A stretch of DNA of 64,000 bases. It comes from Haloparvum alkalitolerans (GTDB lineage Archaea; Halobacteriota; Halobacteria; Halobacteriales; Haloferacaceae). This document shows, one piece after another, positions 38,446-46,251 of the stretch; position 1 is the first letter of the stretch; each line of letters begins with the position of its first letter. The position numbers and the translations under genes were made by a program. Where the stretch lies: the NCBI RefSeq assembly GCF_050122995.1, contig NZ_JBNLIA010000013.1, positions 1 through 64,000 of the forward strand, in the 5' to 3' direction. The notes beneath the pieces were generated by a model, which saw nothing but the letters and a program-made list of their open reading frames with translations, had not been told where the DNA came from and did no database searches.

Positions 38446-38533
38446 GGCCGTTCCTGTCACGGCGCGAAGATAATCTTTCCCCCGCCGTGGTACCGACGGA
38501 GCGCAGCCGAGCCGTTCTGGACCGCCCGACGGG

Positions 38534-39274
38534 TCAGGGGCGTCGGGCGAAAAGCAGGTAGCCCGTGTGCCCCACGCCGGCCGTCGACGGCCGGGAACCG
38601 CGGTCGGAGAAGTCCATCTCGCGCTGGATTGTCTCCAGCGTCTCGACGCCCTCGAGGTCCGCCTCGCGGGCCGCGATCGCGGCGTCGCGGGTCCCCTCGA
38701 CGAACGGCGAGTAGACGGCCAGAAAGCCGCCGGGGACGAGCAGGTCGGCCGCGCGCTCCACGACCGCGGGCGCGTCCGCGGTGTCGAGCGTCAGGAGGTC
38801 GAACCCCTCGCCCTCGGCCAGCGCGTCGACCTCCTCGGCGAGGTCGCCGGTGTGCACGTCGACGCGGTCCTCGACGCCCGCGATCCGCATGTTCTCGCGG
38901 GCCACGTCGGCGAAGTCGGGGTCCTTCTCGTAGGTGGTCACGTCGGCGCCGATGCGCCCGAGGTGCGCCGAGAGGATGCCGGTCCCGGTGCCGGCGTCGA
39001 GCACGCGGTCGCCTGCCGAGGCGCCGGTGTGCCCGATCAGCAGGCCGATGTCGCGGGGCATCATCGGTGCCCCGGTGCGTTCGAGGTGGTCGAACAGGTC
39101 GGGGCCGCGAAGCTCGCGGACCTCGAACGTCTCCCCGAGGTGGGTCTCGACGGTGTCGCCCGCCGTCACGTCCTCGGGGACCTCGAGCACGCCGAGGTCA
39201 GTGCCGAACTCCTCGCCCGGTTCCAGCAGGTACTCCCGGTCCGCGTGGACCAGCAGGTAGGCGGCGTCGGTCAC
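38534..39274 (-). CDS. trmI: tRNA (adenine-N1)-methyltransferase TrmI
   Basis: A 246-aa SAM-dependent methyltransferase of the TrmI/Gcd14 family, which makes m1A at positions 57/58 of tRNA. SAM motif I is VLDAGTGTGILSAHLGRIGADV (about 90-112), followed by YEKDPDFADVARENM and DLLTLDTADAPAVVERA; the N-terminal barrel (AYLLVHADREYLLEPGEEFGTDLGVLEVPEDV) and the PRDIGLLIGHTGASAGD segment are typical. Start is GTG 39274, overlapping the TGA of the NAC gene (GTGA), so the two are translated together. m1A in archaeal T-loops fits the role; substrate positions are known from other archaea only. Confidence 0.9.
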   Translation of the reverse strand: MTDAAYLLVHADREYLLEPGEEFGTDLGVLEVPEDVTAGDTVETHLGETFEVRELRGPDLFDHLERTGAPMMPRDIGLLIGHTGASAGDRVLDAGTGTGILSAHLGRIGADVTTYEKDPDFADVARENMRIAGVEDRVDVHTGDLAEEVDALAEGEGFDLLTLDTADAPAVVERAADLLVPGGFLAVYSPFVEGTRDAAIAAREADLEGVETLETIQREMDFSDRGSRPSTAGVGHTGYLLFARRP

Positions 39275-39678
39275 TCCAGCCGCGCGATGGCGGCCGCGAG
39301 GTCGCCCTCTTCGGCCTCCAGCGCCTCGATGGCGTCCTCCTCGGGAACGCCCGCTCGCTCGGCGACGATGTGGACGTCGTCGTCGGGGATCTCCAGGCCG
39401 CCCTCCTCGTCGTCCGTCCCGTCGCCGCCCTCGATGGCGGACTGGCCGCCGCTCCCGGAGCCGCCGGTGCCGGCCGCGACGCTCTCCGGTTCGCCGACGA
39501 TCTGGTAGGTCATCTGCCCCTGCGCGTCCATGCGCGTCACCTGCGGGGCGTCGAAGACGAGGTCCTCCTCGTCCGTGCGGACGACGACCTCCTCGGCATC
39601 GATCTCGGTCACGTCGATGCCCATCTGCTTCATCATCTGCTTCATCTTGCGCGGGTTCATCCCGCCGCCTCCGAACAT
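39271..39678 (-). CDS. nac: Nascent polypeptide-associated complex protein (archaeal NAC)
   Basis: A 135-aa protein. MFGGGGMNPRKMKQMMKQMGIDVTEIDAEEVVVRTDEEDLVFDAPQVTRMDAQGQMTYQIVGEPE is the NAC domain (about 8-68). A Gly/Ser/Asp-rich linker leads to a UBA domain (DVHIVAERAGVPEEDAIEALEAEEGDLAAAIARLE). Archaeal NAC binds nascent chains and ribosomes as a homodimer. ATG 39678 was chosen: a TATA-like element at 39700-39710 on the minus strand is about 27 bp upstream, and the longer frame is not needed. It overlaps TrmI by four bases, a pairing seen in other haloarchaea as I recall. Confidence 0.94.
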   Translation of the reverse strand: MFGGGGMNPRKMKQMMKQMGIDVTEIDAEEVVVRTDEEDLVFDAPQVTRMDAQGQMTYQIVGEPESVAAGTGGSGSGGQSAIEGGDGTDDEEGGLEIPDDDVHIVAERAGVPEEDAIEALEAEEGDLAAAIARLE

Positions 39679-39699
39679 ACGCGTCCGTTCGGCCGCACG

Positions 39700-39710
39700 G
39701 TACAAAAAGG
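39700..39710 (-). promoter_or_regulatory. TATA-like element of the nac-trmI operon
   Basis: The minus strand reads CCTTTTTGTAC, about 27 bp upstream of ATG 39678, an AT-rich spot in GC-rich flanks. Confidence 0.55.
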
Positions 39711-39773
39711 GTGACGAAGGGCGCTGCGGAGGCTTCGGAGCCGGCATCCTCCGCGGCCGGTGAATCGAGACAA

Positions 39774-39783
39774 CGCTTAACAC
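39774..39783 (+). promoter_or_regulatory. TATA-like element of the spermidine-synthase-like gene
   Basis: CGCTTAACAC is centred about 27 bp upstream of ATG 39806. It is arranged divergently with the NAC promoter. Confidence 0.5.
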
Positions 39784-39805
39784 CGTCCGGCCGTCACCTC
39801 AGGCG

Positions 39806-41443
39806 ATGGCATCCCCGGGGTTTTCTCCCCTCCGAAACGTCAGCAAGCCGGAAGTCGCCGTGTTCGTCTCCGGCGTCGCGAGCATGGGACTGGAGATCCT
39901 CGCGGGCCGCGTCGTCGCGCCCCAGTTCGGCAGCAGCATCTACACCTGGGGGACGATCATCGGCGTGTTCCTCGCGGCGCTGGCCGCGGGCTACTACCGC
40001 GGCGGCCGGCTCGCGGCCCGGGAGGCGAGCAGCGCGGGACTGGCGCGGCTCCTGCTCGGGACCGCACTCTGGGTCGCGCTGCTGGTGTTCGCGGGCGACC
40101 TGCTCGTGCGGTCGACGGTCCCGCTCCCGCTGCCGAGTCGCGCGGCGTCGCTGCCCGCTGTCGTGCTGCTTTTCGGTCCGCCGACGTACCTGCTCGGGTT
40201 CATCAGCCCCTACGGCGCCGAACTGCTCGACAAGGACGGTATCGGCGAGGCCTCGGGCCACGTCTACGCGCTCGGCACCGTGGGCAGCATCGTCGGCGCG
40301 TTCGGGACGACCTACCTCCTCGTGCCCGCGCTCGGCGTCGACGCCATCGGCTTCGCGTTCGGCGCCCTCCTCGTCGCGACCGCGGCCCTGCTGGTGGCTC
40401 CCTCGCCGTCTCGGGACTCCGTGCTGTCCGTCGCCGGCGCGCTGGTGATACTGGCGGCCGCGCTCGGAAGCGGGTCGGTCGGCGTCTCCCCCGCCGGGCA
40501 GGTGATCCACGAGGAGGAGACCGCCTACCAGGAACTGCAGGTCGTCGACGGCGCCGAGACGCGGACGCTGTACCTCGACGGCGAGCGCCACAGCGCGATG
40601 GACCGCTCGGACCCGACGCGACACGTCTTCGACTACACGCGCTACTTCCACCTGCCGTACCTGTTCGCGGACGACCCCGACGAGATCGACCGCGTGCTGT
40701 TCGTCGGCGGCGGCGGATTCTCCGGCCCGAAGCGGTTCGCCGCGGAGTACGACGCGACCGTCGACGTGGTCGAGATCGACCCGGCCGTCGTCGACGTGGC
40801 GAAGGAGTACTTCACGGTCGAGGAGTCCGAGGACCTCCGGATCCACGAGGGCGACGGCCGGGAGTTCCTCCGCGAGACGAACACCACCTACGACCTGATC
40901 GTCCTCGACGCCTACAAGAAGGACAAGGTGCCGTTCCACCTCACCACGCGGGAGTTCATGGCCCTGACGAGCGACCGACTCTCCGAGGACGGGATCCTGG
41001 TCGCGAACCTGATCTCCGCGCCGAGCGGCCCCGCCTCGCGGTTTTACCGCGCCGAGTACGCGACGATGAGCGAGGTGTTCCCGCAGGTGTACGCCTTCCC
41101 GACCGCCGGGCCCGGCGCGGTCCAGAACATCGAACTCGTCGCGACGAAGGACGGCGACCGCGTGAGCCAGGCGACCCTCCGCGAGCGCAACGAGCGCCGG
41201 GAGATCGGCATCGACCTGTCCGAGGAGATACGCAACTACCGCGCCGAAGAGGACCCCGGCGACGTGCCGGTGCTGACCGACGAGTACGCCCCCGTGGACG
41301 CCCTGCTGGAACCGATGGTCGGCCAGCGGTACGTGATCGAGGAGCGCGAAGCCGACGATGAGGACGACCAGTCGACACCGCGACCGCGGGTCGCCGACCG
41401 GGCTTCCCTCGCCCCGGTTGCCGTTGCCGACGGCCGTTTCTGA
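39806..41443 (+). CDS. Membrane-fused spermidine-synthase-like protein
   Basis: A 545-aa protein. Residues about 15-235 contain some seven transmembrane segments (AVFVSGVASMGLEILAGRVVAP, YTWGTIIGVFLAALAAGYY, LLLGTALWVALLVFAGDLLV, ALGVDAIGFAFGALLVATAALLVA). The C-terminal half is a spermidine/spermine-synthase fold: VFDYTRYFHLPYLF, FVGGGGFSGPKRFAAEYDATVDVVEIDPAVVDVAKEYF and DLIVLDAYKKDKVPFHLTTREF. The Asp-rich pocket of true spermidine synthases is partly kept (VEIDPAV, VLDAY). It may aminopropylate a membrane-associated or soluble amine, or use another substrate. It ends in a local repeat region (41436-41530). Confidence 0.88.
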   Translation: MASPGFSPLRNVSKPEVAVFVSGVASMGLEILAGRVVAPQFGSSIYTWGTIIGVFLAALAAGYYRGGRLAAREASSAGLARLLLGTALWVALLVFAGDLLVRSTVPLPLPSRAASLPAVVLLFGPPTYLLGFISPYGAELLDKDGIGEASGHVYALGTVGSIVGAFGTTYLLVPALGVDAIGFAFGALLVATAALLVAPSPSRDSVLSVAGALVILAAALGSGSVGVSPAGQVIHEEETAYQELQVVDGAETRTLYLDGERHSAMDRSDPTRHVFDYTRYFHLPYLFADDPDEIDRVLFVGGGGFSGPKRFAAEYDATVDVVEIDPAVVDVAKEYFTVEESEDLRIHEGDGREFLRETNTTYDLIVLDAYKKDKVPFHLTTREFMALTSDRLSEDGILVANLISAPSGPASRFYRAEYATMSEVFPQVYAFPTAGPGAVQNIELVATKDGDRVSQATLRERNERREIGIDLSEEIRNYRAEEDPGDVPVLTDEYAPVDALLEPMVGQRYVIEEREADDEDDQSTPRPRVADRASLAPVAVADGRF

Positions 41444-41530
41444 ACCCGCGGTCGGTTCCGCTTCCATTTCTGAACCCGCGGTCGGTCCCGGCGCCATTTC
41501 TGAACCGGGGGCGGGACCCCGCGGTTTCAA
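41436..41530. repeat. Three direct repeats covering the stop codon and 3' flank of the spermidine-synthase-like gene
   Basis: TTTCTGAACCCGCGGTCGGT occurs three times, with the third decayed (TTTCTGAACCGGGGGCGGG); the spacing is about 30 bp and each unit begins with a (C)(C/G)(A)TTTCTGA block. The first copy contains the gene's TTC TGA stop. It is followed by the creatininase-type gene at 41555. Confidence 0.7.
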
Positions 41531-41554
41531 CACCCGGCGCGTCGAGGTGGCGAT

Positions 41555-42355
41555 ATGTACCTCGCAGATCGGACGTGGCCCGAACTCGGCTCGTACGTCG
41601 CCGAGGAGTCGGTCGCGGTCGTTCCGCTCGGCTCGACCGAACAGCACGGTCCGCACCTGCCGCTGGCCACCGACCATCTGATCGCGGAGGCGCTCGCGGC
41701 GGCCGCGGCCGACCGGACGGGCTTCCTCCGGACGCCGACGATAAATATCGGCGTCAGCCCGCACCACCGACAGTTCCACGGGACGATGTGGGTCGACCCG
41801 CCAGAGTTCCGCGACTACGTCGAGAGCTTCACGCGCAACCTCGCGTACCACGGGATCGACCGCGTCGTCTACGTCAACGCCCACGGCGGCAACGTCGAGC
41901 ACCTCCGCGAGGTCGGCCGCCGGCTCCACGAGGACGGCGAGGTGTACGCGGTCGAGTGGATGTGGGACGAGTCGATCCCGGGCCTCGTGAACGACCTCTT
42001 CGAGCGCAACGGGCCCCACGCCGGCCCGAAGGAGACCGCGATGATCACCCACATCGCGCCGGACCTCGTCCGGGAGGAGAAACTCGAGGCGGCCCGCGAC
42101 GAGGGGCTCGTCGACCTGCGGGACGCCGAGACGGTCGTCCACGGCGCGCGGACGTTCTACGACGCGGCCGACAACTCGCCGAACGGCGCGTTCGGCGACC
42201 CGACCGACGTGACGCCCGAGAAGGCCGCGGAGCTGTTCGAGGCCGCGGCGGACCAGCTGGTGCAGCTGTTGGAGTGGCTCGACGCGCAGCGGATCGAGGA
42301 CCTGCTCCCGGAACCGCACGTCGACCCACAACCGGGGAGCCGCCGGGAGCGGTAG
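41555..42355 (+). CDS. Creatininase-family amidohydrolase (possible ArfB-like deformylase)
   Basis: A 266-aa creatininase-fold protein. The metal motif PLGSTEQHGPHLPLATDHLIAEALA (Glu-Gln-His and Asp-His ligands, about 25-49) and VNAHGGNVEHLREVGRRL (His and Asn near 106-120) are clear, plus GPKETAMITHIAPDLV for a second metal-site Glu. Relatives hydrolyse creatinine or, in archaea, deformylate an F420/riboflavin intermediate (ArfB) or act in mycofactocin synthesis (MftE). Haloarchaea make F420 and riboflavin, so ArfB is the best guess but not proven. A TATA-like GGTTTCAACACC is about 30 bp upstream of ATG 41555. Confidence 0.82.
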   Translation: MYLADRTWPELGSYVAEESVAVVPLGSTEQHGPHLPLATDHLIAEALAAAAADRTGFLRTPTINIGVSPHHRQFHGTMWVDPPEFRDYVESFTRNLAYHGIDRVVYVNAHGGNVEHLREVGRRLHEDGEVYAVEWMWDESIPGLVNDLFERNGPHAGPKETAMITHIAPDLVREEKLEAARDEGLVDLRDAETVVHGARTFYDAADNSPNGAFGDPTDVTPEKAAELFEAAADQLVQLLEWLDAQRIEDLLPEPHVDPQPGSRRER

Positions 42356-42391
42356 GTCGGCTCCGCAGCTCACGGATCGAAAAGGACCGCC

Positions 42392-43051
42392 TCAGCCGAC
42401 GTGCGTGGAGACGGCGATGCCCGAGCCCACCGGCAACAGCACGGTCTCGAAGGCGTCGTCCGCGCGGACGGTGTCGATATACTCGGCGATCCCCCGCGTC
42501 TCCTTGTCTCCCGGCGGGAGCGACACGCCCTCTTCGACGTACGCCAGCAGGTCGCCCAGGTCGATGGGCCCTTCCAGCATGTTGTCCGCGACGACGACGC
42601 CGCCGTCCGCGAGCCGGGGTTTCGTCGCCTCGAACGCCTCGACGTAGCGGTGTTTCTCGTTGTCGATCAGGACGGCGTCGAAGGGGCCGTCGTAGTCCGC
42701 GACGGTCTCCAGCGCGTCGCCGACCGCGAACGTCACGCGGTCGTCCCAGCCCGCCGCGGCCATGAAGTCTACCCCCGCCTCGGCCTCGTCGGCGTCGAAC
42801 TCGGTGCAGACGACGCGGTCGGCGCCGCCGCGGACGAACCAGGAGGCGGAGTAGCCGAAGCCGGAGCCGAACTCGAAGACGGTCGCCGCGTCGGTCAGTC
42901 GCGCGAGCGTGCGGAGGACCCCGCCCGCGGCCGGCCCGATGATCGGGAACCCCTGCTCGGCCGCGAGGTCGGCCATCTCCGCCTGCACGTCGGTGTGGGA
43001 CTGCGCGGTCGCCGCGAGAAAGCGTTCGGTGTGGTCGGGGAGCACGTCCAT
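42392..43051 (-). CDS. SAM-dependent O-methyltransferase (class I)
   Basis: A 219-aa O-methyltransferase of the catechol-type group: LAAEQGFPIIGPAAGGVLRTLARLTDAATVFEFGSGFGYSASWFVRGG (motif I about 50-67 is EFGSGFGYSA), FDAVLIDNEKHRYVEAFEAT, ADNMLEGPID and DTVRADDAFETVLLPVGSGIAVSTH near the end. Such enzymes need Mg or Mn and use caffeoyl-CoA or small phenolics; the archaeal substrate is unknown. ATG 43051 is supported by a TATA-like CTGTTAAAACT at 43074-43084 (minus strand, about 28 bp upstream); a longer frame exists but reads into low-complexity sequence. It is divergent from SBDS. Confidence 0.9.
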   Translation of the reverse strand: MDVLPDHTERFLAATAQSHTDVQAEMADLAAEQGFPIIGPAAGGVLRTLARLTDAATVFEFGSGFGYSASWFVRGGADRVVCTEFDADEAEAGVDFMAAAGWDDRVTFAVGDALETVADYDGPFDAVLIDNEKHRYVEAFEATKPRLADGGVVVADNMLEGPIDLGDLLAYVEEGVSLPPGDKETRGIAEYIDTVRADDAFETVLLPVGSGIAVSTHVG

Positions 43052-43073
43052 GGGTCGCGCTCCGGCGCCGGTG

Positions 43074-43084
43074 CTGTTAAAACT
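43074..43084 (-). promoter_or_regulatory. TATA-like element of the O-methyltransferase gene
   Basis: The minus strand reads AGTTTTAACAG, about 28 bp upstream of ATG 43051. Confidence 0.6.
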
Positions 43085-43144
43085 GACCGCCGGAGTGCGC
43101 CCGCGGCCGGAACCGGGCGTCCGTCGCCGCGCGCTCGCGGTGGA

Positions 43145-43154
43145 CTTTTTAAGG
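43145..43154 (+). promoter_or_regulatory. TATA-like element of the SBDS gene
   Basis: CTTTTTAAGG is centred about 27 bp before ATG 43176, consistent with a leaderless transcript. Confidence 0.65.
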
Positions 43155-43175
43155 CCGCGGGCGGTAGCAGGAGAC

Positions 43176-43901
43176 ATGATCTCACTCGACGAGGCGGTGA
43201 CGGCGCGCCTCGAGTCGCACGGCGAGCGGTTCGAGGTGCTGGTGGACCCGGACGCGGCGCTGGCGATCAAACGCGACGAGTTCGAGGGCGACCTGGAGGA
43301 CGTGATCGCGGCCGAGGACGTCTTCGAGAACGCCTCGCGCGGCGACCGCCCCGCCGAGGAGGACCTGGAAGAGGTGTTCGGCACGACCGACCCGATGGCG
43401 ATCATCCCCGAGGTGATCCGCAAGGGGGAGATCCAGATCACCGCCGAACAGCGCGAGGAGATGCAGGAGCAGAAGCGGAAACAGCTCATCAACACCATCA
43501 CGCGCAACGCGGTGAACCCCCAGATGGACAACTCGCCGCACCCGCCCGAGCGGATCGAGCGCGCGCTGGAGGAGGCCGGCTTCACCGTCGACCCGATGGA
43601 GCCCGTCGAAAACCAGATCGACGACGCGCTCGACGCCCTGCGGCCGGTCATCCCCATCCGCTTCGAGGAGGTGACGATGGCGGTGCGACTCCCGCCGGAG
43701 TACGCCGGTTCCGGCCAGGCGCAGATCCGCGAGTTCGGCGATCTGGAGCGCGAGGAGTGGCAGAACGACGGCTCGTGGGTGGGCGTTCTCACGTTCCCCG
43801 CCGGGCTCCAGAACGAGCTCTACGACAAGGTCAACGAGCTCACTTCCGGCGAGGGCGACGCGCGCGTCATCAAGGACAAGGACGAACTCAGCACTCGGTG
43901 A
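43176..43901 (+). CDS. sdo1: Ribosome assembly factor SBDS
   Basis: A 241-aa SBDS/Sdo1 protein that releases the anti-association factor aIF6 from the 50S subunit. It begins MISLDEAVTARLESHGERFEVLVDPDAALAIKRDEFEGDLEDVIAAEDVFENASRGDRPAEEDLEEVFGTTDPMAIIPEVIRKGEIQITAEQREEM, the FYSH domain, followed by KRKQLINTITRNAVNPQMDNSPHPPERIERALEEAGF (helical middle domain) and a ferredoxin-like C-terminal domain (VIPIRFEEVTMAVRLPPEYAGSGQAQIREFG). Start ATG 43176 with TATA box at proper distance. The DUF2209 and hflX genes follow on the same strand. Confidence 0.96.
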   Translation: MISLDEAVTARLESHGERFEVLVDPDAALAIKRDEFEGDLEDVIAAEDVFENASRGDRPAEEDLEEVFGTTDPMAIIPEVIRKGEIQITAEQREEMQEQKRKQLINTITRNAVNPQMDNSPHPPERIERALEEAGFTVDPMEPVENQIDDALDALRPVIPIRFEEVTMAVRLPPEYAGSGQAQIREFGDLEREEWQNDGSWVGVLTFPAGLQNELYDKVNELTSGEGDARVIKDKDELSTR

Positions 43902-43978
43902 TCCCGTGCTCGGCGACGACCGCACGTCCGACGGGGAGTCCGCGGAAACCGCACGCGCCAACGGGGTGACCCGGACCC

Positions 43979-44353
43979 ATTCCTGAAGTCGTCGGCGTGG
44001 ACATCAGCGGCCGCCACGAGGAGGACGGCGAGTACCTGATGGTCGCGGCCGCGGTCCACGCGCGGATCGACAGCACGCGGATCCGCTCCGTCGAGGGGAT
44101 GGGCTTCGCCACCGTCCGCGAGGGGCCGACGCTGGAGGCGACGCTCGCGCTCGTCGCCGAGGCGGTCGGCGACCTCCCCGAACCGCCCGAGGGCCCCATC
44201 GTCTCCGAGCGCGGCGAGTTCTACGAGGAACCGGCGGACGTGGTCGGGTTGAGCTTCCAGCCCGAGTTTAAATACGTCGAGAGCATAGGTGAGCGTGAAA
44301 CAGTGCAGGCAGCCCACCACGCCGCGTACGCCGCCCGCGACCTCCTGTTATGA
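43979..44353 (+). CDS. DUF2209 family protein, possible ATT start
   Basis: A small protein of 118 aa from GTG 43997 (MDISGRHEEDGEYLMVAAAVHARID) or 124 aa from an ATT at 43979, giving an N-terminus PEVVGVDISGRH. The segment EVVGVDISGRHEEDG is what I recall at the N-terminus of DUF2209 proteins, and the reading frame upstream is closed by TGA at 43967, so the family beginning could only be kept with the non-standard ATT. Later parts (SERGEFYEEPADVVGLSFQPEFKYVESIGERETVQAAHHAAYAARDLLL) match the family. The stop overlaps the hflX ATG (ATGA at 44350-44353). Function unknown. Confidence 0.75.
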   Translation: MPEVVGVDISGRHEEDGEYLMVAAAVHARIDSTRIRSVEGMGFATVREGPTLEATLALVAEAVGDLPEPPEGPIVSERGEFYEEPADVVGLSFQPEFKYVESIGERETVQAAHHAAYAARDLLL

Positions 44354-45663
44354 CGGGGGAGCGTGCAGTCGTCGCCAAGCGCGTCGACGCGGGGACCGCG
44401 GACCTCTCGGAGATCGAACAGCTCGCCGGCGCCGCCGGCTACGAGGTCGTCGGCCGCCTCTCCCAGACCCGCGAGGAGGACGCCGCCTATATGTTCGGCG
44501 AGGGGAAGGTCGCGGAACTCGCCGCCCTCGTCGAGGAGACGGAGGCCTCGGTCGTCATCGTCGACAACGACGTCGGCCCCTACCAGACGTTCAACATCGG
44601 CGGCGAACTCCCCGAGGACGTGGAAGTCGTCGACCGGTTCACCCTCATCCTCGAGATCTTCGGCCAGCGCGCACAGACCCGGAAGGCGCAACTGCAGGTC
44701 GAACTCGCGGAGCTCCGCTACGAACTCCCGCGCGCCGAGGCGAAGGCCTCCCTCGCGAAGCGGGACGAGCGCCCCGGATTCATGGGCCTCGGCGAGTACG
44801 ACGAGAGCGTCGAGCGCGACATCAAGCGACAGATCTCGGAGATCCGCGACGAACTCGCCTCCATCGCGGAGAAGGAACAGCAGCGCCGCGAGCAGCGCCG
44901 CGCGTCCGGCTTCGACCTCGTCGCGCTCGCCGGCTACACGAACGCCGGCAAGTCGACGCTGATGCGCCAGCTCGCGGCCGAACTCGACGTGGACGAGAAC
45001 GTCGACCGCCACCCGGACCTGGAGACGACCGCGGAGTCCGAAGACGATCTGTTCACCACCCTCGGCACGACCACGCGCCGCGCGGAGATGGACCGCCGCG
45101 ACGTGCTCCTGACGGACACGGTCGGGTTCATCTCGGACCTCCCCCACTGGCTGGTGGAGTCGTTCGAGTCGACGCTCGACTCGGTGTACCGCGCCGACCT
45201 CGTCCTGCTGGTGGTCGACGCCAGCGAGCCGGTCGAGGAGATGCGCGAGAAGCTCGTGACGTGTCACGACACGCTCTACGAGCGCAACGAGGCGCCCGTC
45301 GTCACGGTGTTCAACAAGGTCGACCGCCTGACGGAGGAGGAACTCGACGAGAAGCGTGCCGCCCTCTCGGCGCTGGCACCGAACCCGGAAGCGGTCTCCG
45401 CCAAGACCGGCGAGGGCGTCGCCGCCCTCCGCGACCGCGTCGAGGCCGAGCTGCCGGAGTGGCGGACCGAGCGGCTCGTCCTCCCGCTCTCCGACGACGC
45501 GATGAGCGTCGTGTCGTGGATCCACGACCACGGCCACGTCGAGGAGGAGGCGTACGCCGGCGACCAGGTGACGGTCACCTTCGACGCGCGGCCGACGGTC
45601 GTCTCCCGGGCGCGCTCGAAGGCGGCGGAGTTGGACGCCGCCGAACCGGCCGAGTCCGCCTGA
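44350..45663 (+). CDS. hflX: GTPase HflX
   Basis: A 437-aa HflX GTPase, which binds the large ribosomal subunit and helps rescue or split ribosomes under stress. The N-terminal domain has ADLSEIEQLAGAAGYEVVGRLSQTR, DNDVGPYQTFNIG and the coiled-coil linker (VELAELRYELPRAEAKASLAK). G1 is VALAGYTNAGKSTLMRQLAAEL (about 195-216), G3 DTVGFISDLPHWLVESFEST, G4 FNKVDRLT; the C-terminal domain is EEEAYAGDQVTVTFDARP. ATG 44350 overlaps the upstream stop by four bases, so it is coupled to DUF2209. Halophile acidity is evident in the linker. Confidence 0.95.
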   Translation: MTGERAVVAKRVDAGTADLSEIEQLAGAAGYEVVGRLSQTREEDAAYMFGEGKVAELAALVEETEASVVIVDNDVGPYQTFNIGGELPEDVEVVDRFTLILEIFGQRAQTRKAQLQVELAELRYELPRAEAKASLAKRDERPGFMGLGEYDESVERDIKRQISEIRDELASIAEKEQQRREQRRASGFDLVALAGYTNAGKSTLMRQLAAELDVDENVDRHPDLETTAESEDDLFTTLGTTTRRAEMDRRDVLLTDTVGFISDLPHWLVESFESTLDSVYRADLVLLVVDASEPVEEMREKLVTCHDTLYERNEAPVVTVFNKVDRLTEEELDEKRAALSALAPNPEAVSAKTGEGVAALRDRVEAELPEWRTERLVLPLSDDAMSVVSWIHDHGHVEEEAYAGDQVTVTFDARPTVVSRARSKAAELDAAEPAESA

Positions 45664-45705
45664 GGTCGTCGGTCGTCCCCGACCGCGGGTCCGCCCGCGA
45701 CCCGC

Positions 45706-46251
45706 CTACTCCAACTCGCGCTTCTCTTTCGCGACCACTTCCACGTCCGCGATCCGGGTGTCCGGGTAGTTCCCGCTCGCGTCCTTCTCGGCCGCCTTCA
45801 CCATGTCCCAGACGACGTTGAGCCCCGTGGAAACGCCCTCCAGCGCCTCCATCTCGCAGCCGGTCTTGCCGGTCGTCTCGACCGCGACCTCCAGGACGAC
45901 GCGGTCGTCGCGCACGTCGAAGTCGGTGTCGGCGTTCGTGATCGGGATCTGGTGGCACATCGGGATCGTCTCCCAGGTGTGTTTGACCGCCTGCACGGCG
46001 CCCACGCGGGCGGTCGCCAGCACGTCGCCTTTCTCCACCGCGTCGGCCCGGATGGCCTCGACCGTCGACGCCGTCAGTCGGATCTCGCCGCGCGCGACCG
46101 CCCGGCGCGCGGTGTCGGGCTTCTCGCCCACGTCGACCATCTGTACGTCGCCCTCGGCGGTCGTGTGGGTCAGGTCGTCGGCGGCGTCGTCGCCGGCATC
46201 GGCAGCGTGCCCGTCGTCGGTCCCGGCGTCGCTCGCGCGCTCGTCACTCAT
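45706..46251 (-). CDS. moaC: Cyclic pyranopterin monophosphate synthase MoaC
   Basis: A 181-aa enzyme of molybdopterin biosynthesis, converting the MoaA product to cPMP. It has a 30-residue acidic leader (DERASDAGTDDGHAADAGDDAADDL), then VDVGEKPDTARRAVARGEI, KGDVLATARVGAVQAVKHTWETIPMCHQIPIT and ETTGKTGCEMEALEGVSTGLNVVWDMVKAAEKD, where the active-site Lys, His and Glu/Asp lie. Its 5' end (ATG 46251) overlaps the 3' end of the NnrE/D gene by eight bases, so the two are cotranscribed. No other moa gene is in the window. Confidence 0.94.
   Translation of the reverse strand: MSDERASDAGTDDGHAADAGDDAADDLTHTTAEGDVQMVDVGEKPDTARRAVARGEIRLTASTVEAIRADAVEKGDVLATARVGAVQAVKHTWETIPMCHQIPITNADTDFDVRDDRVVLEVAVETTGKTGCEMEALEGVSTGLNVVWDMVKAAEKDASGNYPDTRIADVEVVAKEKRELE

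Noticed and set aside
43970..43996. Frameshifted or broken 5' end of the DUF2209 gene
   Set aside because: The frame is intact from the conserved segment on and overlaps hflX normally; a non-standard start explains the sequence better than a lesion.
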